Assembly: GCA_003242115.1 (NCBI GenBank)
Contig: QBMP01000001.1
Coordinates: 45,151 to 62,676, forward strand
From: Phormidesmis priestleyi
GTDB taxonomy: Bacteria > Cyanobacteriota > Cyanobacteriia > Phormidesmidales > Phormidesmidaceae
Direction of reading: 5' to 3'
Length of the DNA: 17,526 nucleotides
Under the pieces are notes generated by a model, which ran no database searches, had not been told where the DNA came from, and was given only the letters and a program-made list of their open reading frames with translations. Positions within the stretch are counted from its first letter, which is position 1. Each line of letters starts with the position of its first letter. The position numbers and the translations under genes were made by a program. Shown in pieces: positions 1 to 6,679 of this stretch.

Positions 1-53
1 TTCTGAGCGATCTCTGCCACATCACCATGAAAAAAATCATCATTAGAAAACAT
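1..53 (-). CDS. Possible 5' end of a gene leaving the window (partial)
   Basis: An ATG on the minus strand at 53-51 opens a frame that stays open to the left edge for 17 codons, reading MFSNDDFFHGDVAEIAQ. The composition is protein-like, but 17 codons is far too little to assign a family. A purine-rich AAAAGTAGA lies just upstream as a weak ribosome-binding candidate. A second ATG at 28-26 in another frame is also open to the edge, so even the frame is uncertain. If real, it is transcribed in the same direction as the next gene to the right and separated from it by the hairpin at 209-240. Confidence 0.3.
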   Translation of the reverse strand, partial: MFSNDDFFHGDVAEIAQ

Positions 54-208
54 GGTCTACTTTTACGCTCATTAGATTCGATAGCACACTAAATTCGATC
101 ATACGAATTCCCCAGTATAGATCACCTACACCAGGGAAATTAGCAGGGACTTTGAAGACAACTTTTAACAACATCTGCTGTCTCAAGTCCTGACTCAAGC
201 TCAAGCTT

Positions 209-240
209 GCGATCGCCGATCATCGTCTATCGGCGATCGC
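209..240 (-). terminator. Perfect 12-bp inverted repeat with HIP1 in both arms, just after a stop codon
   Basis: GCGATCGCCGAT at 209-220 and ATCGGCGATCGC at 229-240 are perfect reverse complements separated by an 8-base loop. The structure begins 7 bases after the stop of the minus-strand gene that ends at 247, the usual place for a transcription terminator. No T run follows on the minus strand, so it may only stabilise the 3' end of the mRNA. Each outer arm contains a complete GCGATCGC. Seen: the repeat and its position. Inferred: the terminator or 3'-end role. Confidence 0.5.
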
Positions 241-246
241 TGCCGC

Positions 247-885
247 TTAACCCATTTCAGATAGACGATAGCTGCTGCGCTCGCCCCGATGCCATTCACC
301 ATCTCGAACACCGCCTGACAGCACGTTAGAGATGCGGTTACGCGCTTTGAGATACTGGGCTTTGGGCATTCCCTCCTCAAAGAGTGCTTCCATTATTTCA
401 ATGATTTTGAAAGACTTGTCAGGCTGAGTCTCTAAAACTAAGCGCACCGCTTCCGGGATCGAGTTTTGCTTGACGCCCGTGCGCGTATACTTTTGCCAGG
501 TTGCTGCCCGACCGTCTTTTTTTACCTTTTTCCGCTGCTTGCTCTCAGATTTTTCGGCTCTTTTTTTGACGGCAGTTTTCACGGTTTCCGAATCATCCAC
601 ATCGGTAGATTCTTCAAACTCTTCAGATTCTTCAGAATCTTCAGGTTCTTCTAGAGAAGACGCTTCCGCCTCTGATGCTGTAGAACTGAGCGATCCCACA
701 CTGTTTAAAGTAGAAGCATCTAGATTGGGGATGCCCTCAGCGGAAGAGCCGTCAAACATCGACATAACGATGCGGATGCCTTTCAGCTTTTCTTGAATCG
801 CACTCAGTTCCTTTGACATCGAAGTTTCTTGTGCCGCTAGCACCGACTCGATTTCTTGGAGCTGGGGTAATGCTGCTTTAGCCAT
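247..885 (-). CDS. Coiled-coil / acidic linker / winged-helix-like protein, function unknown
   Basis: This 212-residue protein has four visible parts. Residues 5-45 form a heptad-like helical segment (QLQEIESVLAAQE, then ELSAIQEKLKGIRIV) likely to form a coiled coil. Residues 47-104 are a low-complexity, Ser/Glu/Asp-rich acidic linker. Residues 105-126 are strongly basic (KKRAEK, KQRKKVKK). Residues 128-210 form a compact helical region ending in a wing-like stretch (GEWHRGERSSYRLS), resembling a winged-helix DNA-binding domain. The basic patch next to that domain suggests nucleic-acid binding, and the coiled coil suggests oligomerisation. It has no signal peptide or membrane segment, so it is cytoplasmic. 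It stands alone, with a hairpin behind it and a candidate promoter in front. I do not recognise a named family; a regulator or nucleoid-associated role is inference only. Confidence 0.75.
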   Translation of the reverse strand: MAKAALPQLQEIESVLAAQETSMSKELSAIQEKLKGIRIVMSMFDGSSAEGIPNLDASTLNSVGSLSSTASEAEASSLEEPEDSEESEEFEESTDVDDSETVKTAVKKRAEKSESKQRKKVKKDGRAATWQKYTRTGVKQNSIPEAVRLVLETQPDKSFKIIEIMEALFEEGMPKAQYLKARNRISNVLSGGVRDGEWHRGERSSYRLSEMG

Positions 886-929
886 AAATTATTCATCATT
901 CAATTCGTTCGAGAACAATACTAGCTCAA

Positions 930-979
930 ATTTCACTACCCAACAGAAATGATGTCAAAAATATATTAGAAATATATTT
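930..979 (-). promoter_or_regulatory. Candidate sigma-70 promoter and AT palindrome for the winged-helix-like gene
   Basis: On the minus strand a consensus TTGACA (positions 958-953) is followed after exactly 17 bases by TGAAAT (935-930), a weak -10. Transcription would begin about 40 bases before the start codon at 885. Directly upstream of the -35 lies the palindrome AAATATAT-TAGAA-ATATATTT (959-979), a plausible operator or UP-like element. The spacing and -35 match are visible in the sequence; use as a promoter is inferred. Confidence 0.4.
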
Positions 980-1180
980 CAAACTGCTGAAAATACTTTC
1001 CCCTCGTTGCCTGTACCGCTGCGTGCATCAGGCTTTACATCAGACTTCACACCTTGCCCTACAGTTGAAGGATTCTTCTAGTTCCACATCCCGGCAGTGG
1101 GAGGCAATGCCGCGTCCGCCTCACGGATAGTCAAGGCAAATCGTTTCGCACTCATCGACTGCTACATCAGCTGCCACAAC

Positions 1181-1225
1181 TGTGGCGATTGTGGCGATTG
1201 TGGCGATTGTGGCGATTGTGGCGAT
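1181..1225 (+). repeat. Five perfect tandem copies of TGTGGCGAT
   Basis: The 9-bp unit TGTGGCGAT is repeated five times without error. Because 9 is a multiple of 3, the plus-strand frame through it stays open and reads Val-Ala-Ile repeatedly. An adjoining GCCACA-AC-TGTGGC inverted repeat (1173-1186) pairs with the first unit. Perfect identity among the copies suggests recent slippage expansion. Confidence 0.95.
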
Positions 1226-1579
1226 GCCTTTATCCACCTACATAGCCTTGATTAACTCGCTTGTGCAAACCAATACCATGATGCTGAAAGTAACGCTCTA
1301 TTTGGTTGGCTTACACAGTAATGCTCGACGTTTTCATCAATTAAGCAAACGCAGCGATTGAGCGAGCGGTAGATATCTTTCAGCAGCGTCTGCTCAAGAT
1401 TGAGCGGATATCAAACGCGGATATGTGCTGAACCAAAGTGCTGAAAAAGTGATCCAGTGAAAAGCTGAGGCCGCTGCCCAGATTTCGGCTAAATGGTTTG
1501 TTTCACACCTTACTTTAGAAGGATGAAGACCCCTAGATAAAGGCCAGAAGATAAAAACGGGTTGTTTCTATTATTTCTC

Positions 1580-3103
1580 CTATCCCTTTAACAGCGATTC
1601 CCCTCGTTGATACAGCGCTTGGGCATAGTCCGTCCAAGTGCCCTGCCCCCAGTAGCGAAAGCAGCTCGTTTCGACTAACAGTAAATAAACCAAAGCCTCC
1701 TGGTAGTCGGGCCGCTGAGTAGTTGCCGGATCGGCTGCTACCAAAGCATCGTATTTTTGATGAAACTTAGCGCTGAGCTGATTCATCGGCCCCAGCACGT
1801 TCTCATAGCCTTTTACCCAGCTCAAATCATTCGTCCAAGAAGCGCCGTCCATATGGAACTGATGATCGCTCTGCTGAAGATCTTTAATCGCCTGCTCAAC
1901 GGCTGCGGGCGTCGCGCCATTCGGGTCAACCCGCTGCCAAATCTTACCTTGACCCACGGCCTGACACACCGGATAGTCGTCTGGATTCACCCCAGCCGCC
2001 TCAATCAGCTCAATGTATTCGGTACCGTTGAGGCCAACTGTCCCAACACTGCCTCGCCCGTTATCGCGAATCGCTGACCAAAAGGGCACAAAGTCACGGC
2101 CATACTCATTCATCATCACACCGCCGTTTTCACCATCGGCAATTTGCGAGACGCAGCTAGGCACCGACACACCGCCGATTTGCTGACGGCCTAGGCTTTT
2201 GGCCTCATGGTAAGGCTGCATTTGAGCGACTAGCTTAGTATCCGACCCTTGCGTTTTGATCAAAGCGGTAATGCTAATGGTTTCGCCGCTTGAGTTACGA
2301 GCAACCAGCCGGTTAGGAATATATTTATCATCTTGAGTAAGGCCACTGCCGTCCAAGCGTTCAACCGAATGCTCTTGTACCAGCAGCCAGCGATAGCCGC
2401 AGTCTTTCAAGGCTTTGATGTATTCGTATAGCGTGTCAGGATGGTTCGGCAAGTGCATTTCCGGCGGCGAAAAGCCTTTGACTCTAGCCAGCGCTTCGTT
2501 GCCAAACAAAGCGGCAAAATGATGCTGCCATGCCTGAATGTGCAGTTTGATATCGGGAATGGGTGTAGAAGGGACAACAGCATGACTCCACATGGTTCCG
2601 AGCCATTCTACATAGGGCTGATAGGTCGGTTCGCACAGGCGCTTGAGGTTGTTGAGAATGTCTTCTCGGCCCATTTGGCGAAAGGCCCAAAAGAGATTGC
2701 CGGAATAATCCAGCATGATCCGAGGATTGTCGCCTTGGCTCACGAGCTGCGGAATCCATTCGCCCATGCGCTGGTAGCACCAAGCAAAAACGGCGGCGTT
2801 GTGGTTGTCGCCGTCGCCTGGGTTTTCAAACATATTTTGCAGATTGCTGATAGGTGCGCCATCAGAGCCAGCGGGGATGGTGGGCTGGTGCATGTGCAAG
2901 GCGCAGGCAAATCCGGCAGTGATGTCTTGAATGCGCAGATTCGTTTTGGGTAAAAAGATCGGCTCACTGTGGTTGGTCACACGGGCGATATCTGCTTCCC
3001 AACCACAGAGATTAGGAAGATTAAAACGGGTGTCGCCTAAGTGGGTAGAAGGTGTGAGAGGCACGGTAGACGGTGTGGTAGGAGGCATAGACAAGTTAGG
3101 CAA
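1580..3103 (-). CDS. Glycoside hydrolase family 57 protein
   Basis: GH57 enzymes are retaining alpha-glucan hydrolases or transferases with a (beta/alpha)7 barrel. The family motifs are visible in order: HMHQP at residues 70-74 (conserved region 1), WSHAVVP at 172-178, GFSPPEMHLP at 210-219, where E215 is the likely nucleophile, GYRWLLVQEH at 236-245, and DGENGGVMMNE at 323-333, which carries the probable catalytic Asp323. The C-terminal ETSCFRYWG is also typical. Length is 507 residues. No signal peptide is evident, so it is probably cytosolic and may act on glycogen-type glucan. The longest start is a TTG at 3103, with GAGAGG only 3 bases away. The first ATG is five codons later at 3088, leaving a Pro/Thr-rich leader, and may be the true start. 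Exact substrate (amylase, branching or glucanotransferase activity) cannot be read from the sequence. Confidence 0.85.
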   Translation of the reverse strand: MPNLSMPPTTPSTVPLTPSTHLGDTRFNLPNLCGWEADIARVTNHSEPIFLPKTNLRIQDITAGFACALHMHQPTIPAGSDGAPISNLQNMFENPGDGDNHNAAVFAWCYQRMGEWIPQLVSQGDNPRIMLDYSGNLFWAFRQMGREDILNNLKRLCEPTYQPYVEWLGTMWSHAVVPSTPIPDIKLHIQAWQHHFAALFGNEALARVKGFSPPEMHLPNHPDTLYEYIKALKDCGYRWLLVQEHSVERLDGSGLTQDDKYIPNRLVARNSSGETISITALIKTQGSDTKLVAQMQPYHEAKSLGRQQIGGVSVPSCVSQIADGENGGVMMNEYGRDFVPFWSAIRDNGRGSVGTVGLNGTEYIELIEAAGVNPDDYPVCQAVGQGKIWQRVDPNGATPAAVEQAIKDLQQSDHQFHMDGASWTNDLSWVKGYENVLGPMNQLSAKFHQKYDALVAADPATTQRPDYQEALVYLLLVETSCFRYWGQGTWTDYAQALYQRGESLLKG

Positions 3104-3184
3104 ATGCCTCTCACGTGTTGGGGATGGGTTGAGTTACTGATTAAGGACTGATTGAGAACCAGTTAAGCTTTGCGGTGAGCTGGC

Positions 3185-4255
3185 CTACTGCGGAAAAGTG
3201 CTGTCGATATCTTGAGCGCCAAACCGAGACTCAATTCTCAATGAAGCCCCATCTCTACCGACGCCGTAGCCTAGTGGCTTGGCCGACTGTCTGAGGTTGG
3301 CTTGCCCTACTTGAACAAGGCTTTGATTGGCCGCTGCGATGTTGAGCGTATTGATGGCCCTAATTCGATCTTGTGGGTTGGGATGAGAAAGGCTAGGGAG
3401 CCTGCTGGTTTCAATGCGATCCAGTACATTCATGACTCGCACACAGCCATCGGGTGAAAATCCGGCGGCGACCATGTACCCATAGCCCACTTCATCGGCT
3501 TCGGATTCTTGCGATCGCAGCTGCGTAGAATACTCAGCATCCAAAGCCTCAACCCGCTCATTGTAAAGCTCTTCAGCTCTAGCGGTAGCCTGCTGAGTCT
3601 GCTCAGCGTTGAGTCCTTGCAGCGTACTGCTGACGACGTTGCCCGCTAAAATGCCGCCAATCGAAGAGTTCGCGCCGGTGGCATTGAAAACGCCGCCGGT
3701 TACCGCGCCAAAAATACCCCCTAAAATGTTGCCCTGCTGCTGAGCCGACTCGACTTCTGAACGGGCCTGCAAAAGCGCTTCTTCTTGCAAGCCTTCGATT
3801 CTGACCCGAGCAGCCACCATGCTGGGAATGTGATTTTTGGTATGGTGTGCCATCTCATGTCCGACGACACAAGCAAGCGCAGCCGTATCACCACTGATCT
3901 GCTCCAAAATTCCGGCCTCGAAGGTGAGCATATTCACATCGGAAGCGTAGGCGTTAATATTTAGCTCATCGGTGACTCGCACGCGCCAGGGCGTTTGATC
4001 TAAGCCGTTGGCACGGGCAATTCGCTCTACGATTCGATAGACTGCGTAGTAGTCGGGGCCGACTGTGCCTAAAGAGCCTTCTATTTGCGATCGCGCCGTG
4101 CTGTAAAAGGCATCGTCCGATTTATTTGCAGGCTGCTCTAGCCGATTTGAAGCTGGATTAGCGGCCACTGGATGAGCCAAAACAGCGCTACTGCTAACCG
4201 CTAACGGCAAAGCAATGAGCGTCAGCAAGCAGGAATAGTTAGCCAAAAATTTCAT
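3185..4255 (-). CDS. Exported M48-family zinc metallopeptidase
   Basis: The 356-residue protein begins with a signal peptide (charged MKF, hydrophobic core to about residue 22, AxA-like cleavage near 25-27). The peptidase domain carries the zinc motif HEMAH at 133-137 and the downstream ExxxD motif ESEAD at 250-254, whose first Glu should be the third zinc ligand. SHPNPQDRIRAI (290-301) is the usual C-terminal M48 signature. Between them a Gly-rich hydrophobic stretch (178-208) may contact membrane, and Gln/Ala-rich helices surround it. Members of this subfamily (BepA/YfgC and LoiP-like) act in periplasmic or outer-membrane protein quality control; that role here is inferred. It is divergent from the DUF4230 gene and follows 81 bases upstream of the GH57 gene on the same strand, so co-transcription is possible. 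Confidence 0.88.
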   Translation of the reverse strand: MKFLANYSCLLTLIALPLAVSSSAVLAHPVAANPASNRLEQPANKSDDAFYSTARSQIEGSLGTVGPDYYAVYRIVERIARANGLDQTPWRVRVTDELNINAYASDVNMLTFEAGILEQISGDTAALACVVGHEMAHHTKNHIPSMVAARVRIEGLQEEALLQARSEVESAQQQGNILGGIFGAVTGGVFNATGANSSIGGILAGNVVSSTLQGLNAEQTQQATARAEELYNERVEALDAEYSTQLRSQESEADEVGYGYMVAAGFSPDGCVRVMNVLDRIETSRLPSLSHPNPQDRIRAINTLNIAAANQSLVQVGQANLRQSAKPLGYGVGRDGASLRIESRFGAQDIDSTFPQ

Positions 4256-4484
4256 GATGATAAACAGGTAGTGGAGTGATAATATTTCTGCCCTGACTGA
4301 GCAGGCTTGTCTGGCCAGATAATATGGCCGTAGTATATCCGGTATATATCCGGTTTAACTCTAAAGATAGATGGCGTAAAGTCAAAGACCCTGATCGAAG
4401 CTAATTTCAAAGCTTATACTGCTTTCATGTACTGCTTTTGCAGCTCTCTCATTAGAATCAGCAAATTAGAATCAGCAACGCCTC
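4256..4484. promoter_or_regulatory. Divergent promoter region with two sets of direct repeats
   Basis: This 229-base region must hold the promoters for both the M48 peptidase (leftward) and the DUF4230 gene (rightward). TATATCCGG occurs at 4334-4342 and again at 4345-4353, an 11-base period (one helical turn) that suits a protein binding two adjacent sites on one DNA face. Closer to the DUF4230 start, the 14-mer ATTAGAATCAGCAA is exactly duplicated head to tail at 4451-4464 and 4465-4478, six bases before the ATG. The repeats are visible; their regulatory role is inferred. Confidence 0.5.
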
Positions 4485-5339
4485 ATGAAATCGCGAATGC
4501 CCGATCCGTATCGCCACAAGCCAGCGCCGCTGAAGCGAGATCGCGCTTCTAAGCGATCGCCCATCTTCCGGTCTTTGCAGCTGATCGCGATTTCGATCAC
4601 AGGCGGGGCAGTGATTGTGGCTAGCTTGGCAGGCTTGGCCTTTTTACGCTCTGGCAGTCGGTTTATCGATGGCGTCAAGCTAGCGCTTACCCCCCAGCCG
4701 CCTGTAGAAAAGGTAGATGTGCGTACAGTAGTCGTGAAGCAAATTCGCAGCGCCAGTGAGTTGACGACAGCGGTATTTACGATGGAGGCGGTGGTGCCTG
4801 CGCAGAGCGATCGCAAAATTGGCGACTACACCATCGGCAAAACCAATCTGCTCTACATTGCCTACGGTGAAGTCCGCGCGGGCGTAAACCTAGAAGACAT
4901 CAGCGCCGATGATGTGATTCCGTCTGAAGATGGCATGAGCGTCGAGCTAACCCTGCCTGCCGCCAAACTATTAGATACCAAAATAGACGTCACTCGCTCC
5001 AGCGTATACGACTACAGCCGAGGCTTTTTAAATCTAGGCCCTGATCGCGCCCCAGAATTGCAGTCAGCCGCCCAGCAAGAAGCGCTGATCGAAATTGAGA
5101 AAGCTGCCTGCGACCAAAATATTCTCAAACAAGCCAATGACCGCGCCGAGCTAGTGGTCACTCAGCTTCTTCAAAGCACCGGGTTTGAAACCGTGACGGT
5201 CAAAAACGCAGCAGATCCTACTGCCGAGTGCAAAACTTCCAATTCGCCAGCTAATTCGCCAGATGATTCGCCAGAGCCGCTAAACCCAAAGCCCGAATTA
5301 ACCCCCAAACCAGAGCCAACACCTAAGCCAGGATCATAA
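4485..5339 (+). CDS. Membrane-anchored DUF4230 protein with a Pro-rich tail
   Basis: This protein has 284 residues. A basic N-terminus (RHKPAPLKRDRASKR) precedes one membrane segment at about residues 29-51, so the bulk lies outside the cytoplasm. Residues 56-240 match the DUF4230 pattern, including VVVKQIRSASELTTAVF, the segment around KTNLLYIAYGEVRAGVNLEDI, and a late helical part with AAQQEALIEIEKAA. The C-terminal 30 residues are a low-complexity Asn/Ser/Pro linker followed by KPE-type repeats (PKPELTPKPEPTPKP), as in wall- or outer-membrane-approaching tails. DUF4230 has no established function. No convincing Shine-Dalgarno precedes the ATG at 4485; a 14-bp tandem duplication sits there instead. 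A second in-frame ATG lies at residue 5. Confidence 0.82.
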   Translation: MKSRMPDPYRHKPAPLKRDRASKRSPIFRSLQLIAISITGGAVIVASLAGLAFLRSGSRFIDGVKLALTPQPPVEKVDVRTVVVKQIRSASELTTAVFTMEAVVPAQSDRKIGDYTIGKTNLLYIAYGEVRAGVNLEDISADDVIPSEDGMSVELTLPAAKLLDTKIDVTRSSVYDYSRGFLNLGPDRAPELQSAAQQEALIEIEKAACDQNILKQANDRAELVVTQLLQSTGFETVTVKNAADPTAECKTSNSPANSPDDSPEPLNPKPELTPKPEPTPKPGS

Positions 5340-5354
5340 AAACCCACTCAAAAA

Positions 5355-5392
5355 ACCTTAAAAAAGCCCCTCAGTCAACACAACTGAGGGGC
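5355..5392 (-). terminator. Rho-independent terminator of the fasciclin gene
   Basis: A 10-bp perfect stem (GCCCCTCAGT at 5366-5375 and ACTGAGGGGC at 5383-5392) with a 7-base loop is followed on the minus strand by a run of six T (5365-5360). It lies 66 bases beyond the stop of the minus-strand fasciclin gene and is oriented for it. The stem could also slow plus-strand transcription from the DUF4230 gene, but no T run exists in that direction. Confidence 0.88.
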
Positions 5393-5458
5393 ATCATACA
5401 AGACATGCGCGAGAGTGGAACTACACAAGCGTTTACTGTTTTAAATTAACTAAGCTGA

Positions 5459-6295
5459 CTATTGAACCGGAGCAGCAGCGCTCGGTTCAACGCCTGTGCT
5501 TGCTTCAGGCGCAGGCGGCAAAATCACCCGATCAACAATGTGAATCACGCCATTGCTCGCCTCTACATCAGGAACGATCACATTTGCATTATTGACCGTG
5601 ACCGTATCTCCAGCTTCCACAGCCACGTCACTGCCTTCTAAAGTCTCTACATTTCCTGTTTCCAGATCGCTGGAACGAACTGCTCCAGGGACAACGTGAT
5701 AGGTCAAAATCCGCACCAGAACATCTTTGTTTTCAGGCAGCAGCAGTTGTTCAATTGCACCTTCAGGCAAAGCGGCAAACGCTTCATCAGTCGGGGCAAA
5801 GATCGTATAAGGGCCTTCTCCACTGAGAATTTCACTCAGATCAGCGGCGGCTAACGCAGCGGTTAGCGTTTTGAAAGAGGCGCTGCTGCTAGTGAGTTCA
5901 GTAATTGTAAATTCGCTAGTATCAACGGCGTCTTCAGCTACAGGCGCAGTTTCGGTCATGCCGTCTTCCGCCACAGGTGCGGTTTCGGTCATGCCATCTT
6001 CAGTCACAGGCGCGGTTTCTAGTTCGCCAACTGATGGTTCGGCCAAAGGCTCAGCCAGAGGATCAGCCAAAGGTTCGGCTAAAGGCAGCGCTTCTGTTGC
6101 TGTCGGCTTAGGTACGACCTCTACTGCCGTGGCTTCTGAGGCTTCTGTAGTAGTGGGTGTAGCTGTCGTAGCGGGCATAGCGGTAGTCGCAGCAGGCATG
6201 GCGACGCTAGGCAAAGCCACGAGACTCCCAACTCCACTAGCCAATAGGCCGATCATCAAATTTTTAACGAATCGGTTGTTGTGATTAACTTGCAT
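5459..6295 (-). CDS. Secreted fasciclin (FAS1) domain protein
   Basis: This 278-residue protein has an N-terminal signal segment (RFVKNLMIGLLASGVGSLVALPSVAMPA; cleavage likely near residue 34). A long Ala/Thr/Pro/Glu-rich linker follows, with two repeat tracts: PLAEPLADPLAEPLAEP at 71-87 and three 11-residue copies of TAPVxEDGMTE at 94-126. Residues 137-262 form one FAS1 domain with the hallmark motifs FAPTDEAF (166-173), YHVV (199-202) and NGVIHIVD (248-255). FAS1 domains mediate adhesion or matrix contact, and single-FAS1 secreted proteins are common in cyanobacteria. AAGAGG lies four bases before the ATG. The gene is divergent from the GST gene and closed by its own terminator. The ligand is unknown. 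Confidence 0.9.
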   Translation of the reverse strand: MQVNHNNRFVKNLMIGLLASGVGSLVALPSVAMPAATTAMPATTATPTTTEASEATAVEVVPKPTATEALPLAEPLADPLAEPLAEPSVGELETAPVTEDGMTETAPVAEDGMTETAPVAEDAVDTSEFTITELTSSSASFKTLTAALAAADLSEILSGEGPYTIFAPTDEAFAALPEGAIEQLLLPENKDVLVRILTYHVVPGAVRSSDLETGNVETLEGSDVAVEAGDTVTVNNANVIVPDVEASNGVIHIVDRVILPPAPEASTGVEPSAAAPVQ

Positions 6296-6679
6296 AGAAC
6301 CTCTTAAGTCTTGATAGGCGATCTGAGATCGGACTGAAATTCAGATCCGGAATGAGTGGGTATGAAGCCGCTGCTTCGCTTAATTTCGTAAAGCTTAATT
6401 TCGTAAAGATTTAACTAAAGTTCATTAAGCGTTCGTAAAGTGTATCGAATAATCTGCCTGTAAAATTGTTCGCACATACGGTAGAGGTCAGTTAGCAATC
6501 AGCGCGTCATAATCACAGAGGCTATTCAACGGCGGCTTGACTGCGGCTGAAAGGGCAGTGCTGCGCGGCTACGTAAGTAGGGTTAGGCCAAGTCACTAAA
6601 GCGATTTAGCGATTGTGCTTTTTACCGAGAATTCACTGAGAATTGATCGAAAATTTACCGTTATTAAGGAGATGTTCGG
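6296..6679. promoter_or_regulatory. Divergent intergenic region with a 15-bp tandem repeat
   Basis: This 384-base gap separates the fasciclin gene (leftward) from the GST gene (rightward). The 15-mer GCTTAATTTCGTAAA occurs twice head to tail at 6378-6392 and 6393-6407. A looser third copy with TTCGTAAAG follows around 6424-6440. They lie about 80-145 bases before the fasciclin start and are good operator candidates. AAGGAG at 6667-6672, eight bases before the GST ATG, is a clear ribosome-binding site. I see no open frame worth calling here. Confidence 0.5.

Larger units (their letters stand above)
886..1579. other. 694-base gap without an intact gene; debris and a tandem repeat
   Basis: Besides the promoter candidate at 930-979, this stretch holds a 9-bp tandem repeat at 1181-1225 and several short open frames on both strands, broken by stops. 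One plus-strand frame, 1182-1361 from a GTG, is open for 59 codons and begins with the repeat. An antisense frame over about 1254-1410 is protein-like (for example KDIYRSLNRCVCLIDENVE) but has no start and is interrupted by TGA. Around 1045-1130 the minus strand resembles the right end of an IS200/IS605-type element. I read the region as probable decayed mobile DNA, without a firm identification. Confidence 0.4.

Noticed and set aside
470..796. Plus-strand Ser-rich frames opposite the winged-helix-like gene
   Set aside because: They are antisense shadows of the low-complexity acidic linker of the minus-strand gene.
1181..1225. CRISPR array
   Set aside because: The 9-bp units are directly adjacent with no spacers.
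5871..6284. Plus-strand 137-codon Ala/Val/Ser-rich frame
   Set aside because: It is the antisense of the fasciclin linker and signal peptide; the FAS1 motifs are on the minus strand.
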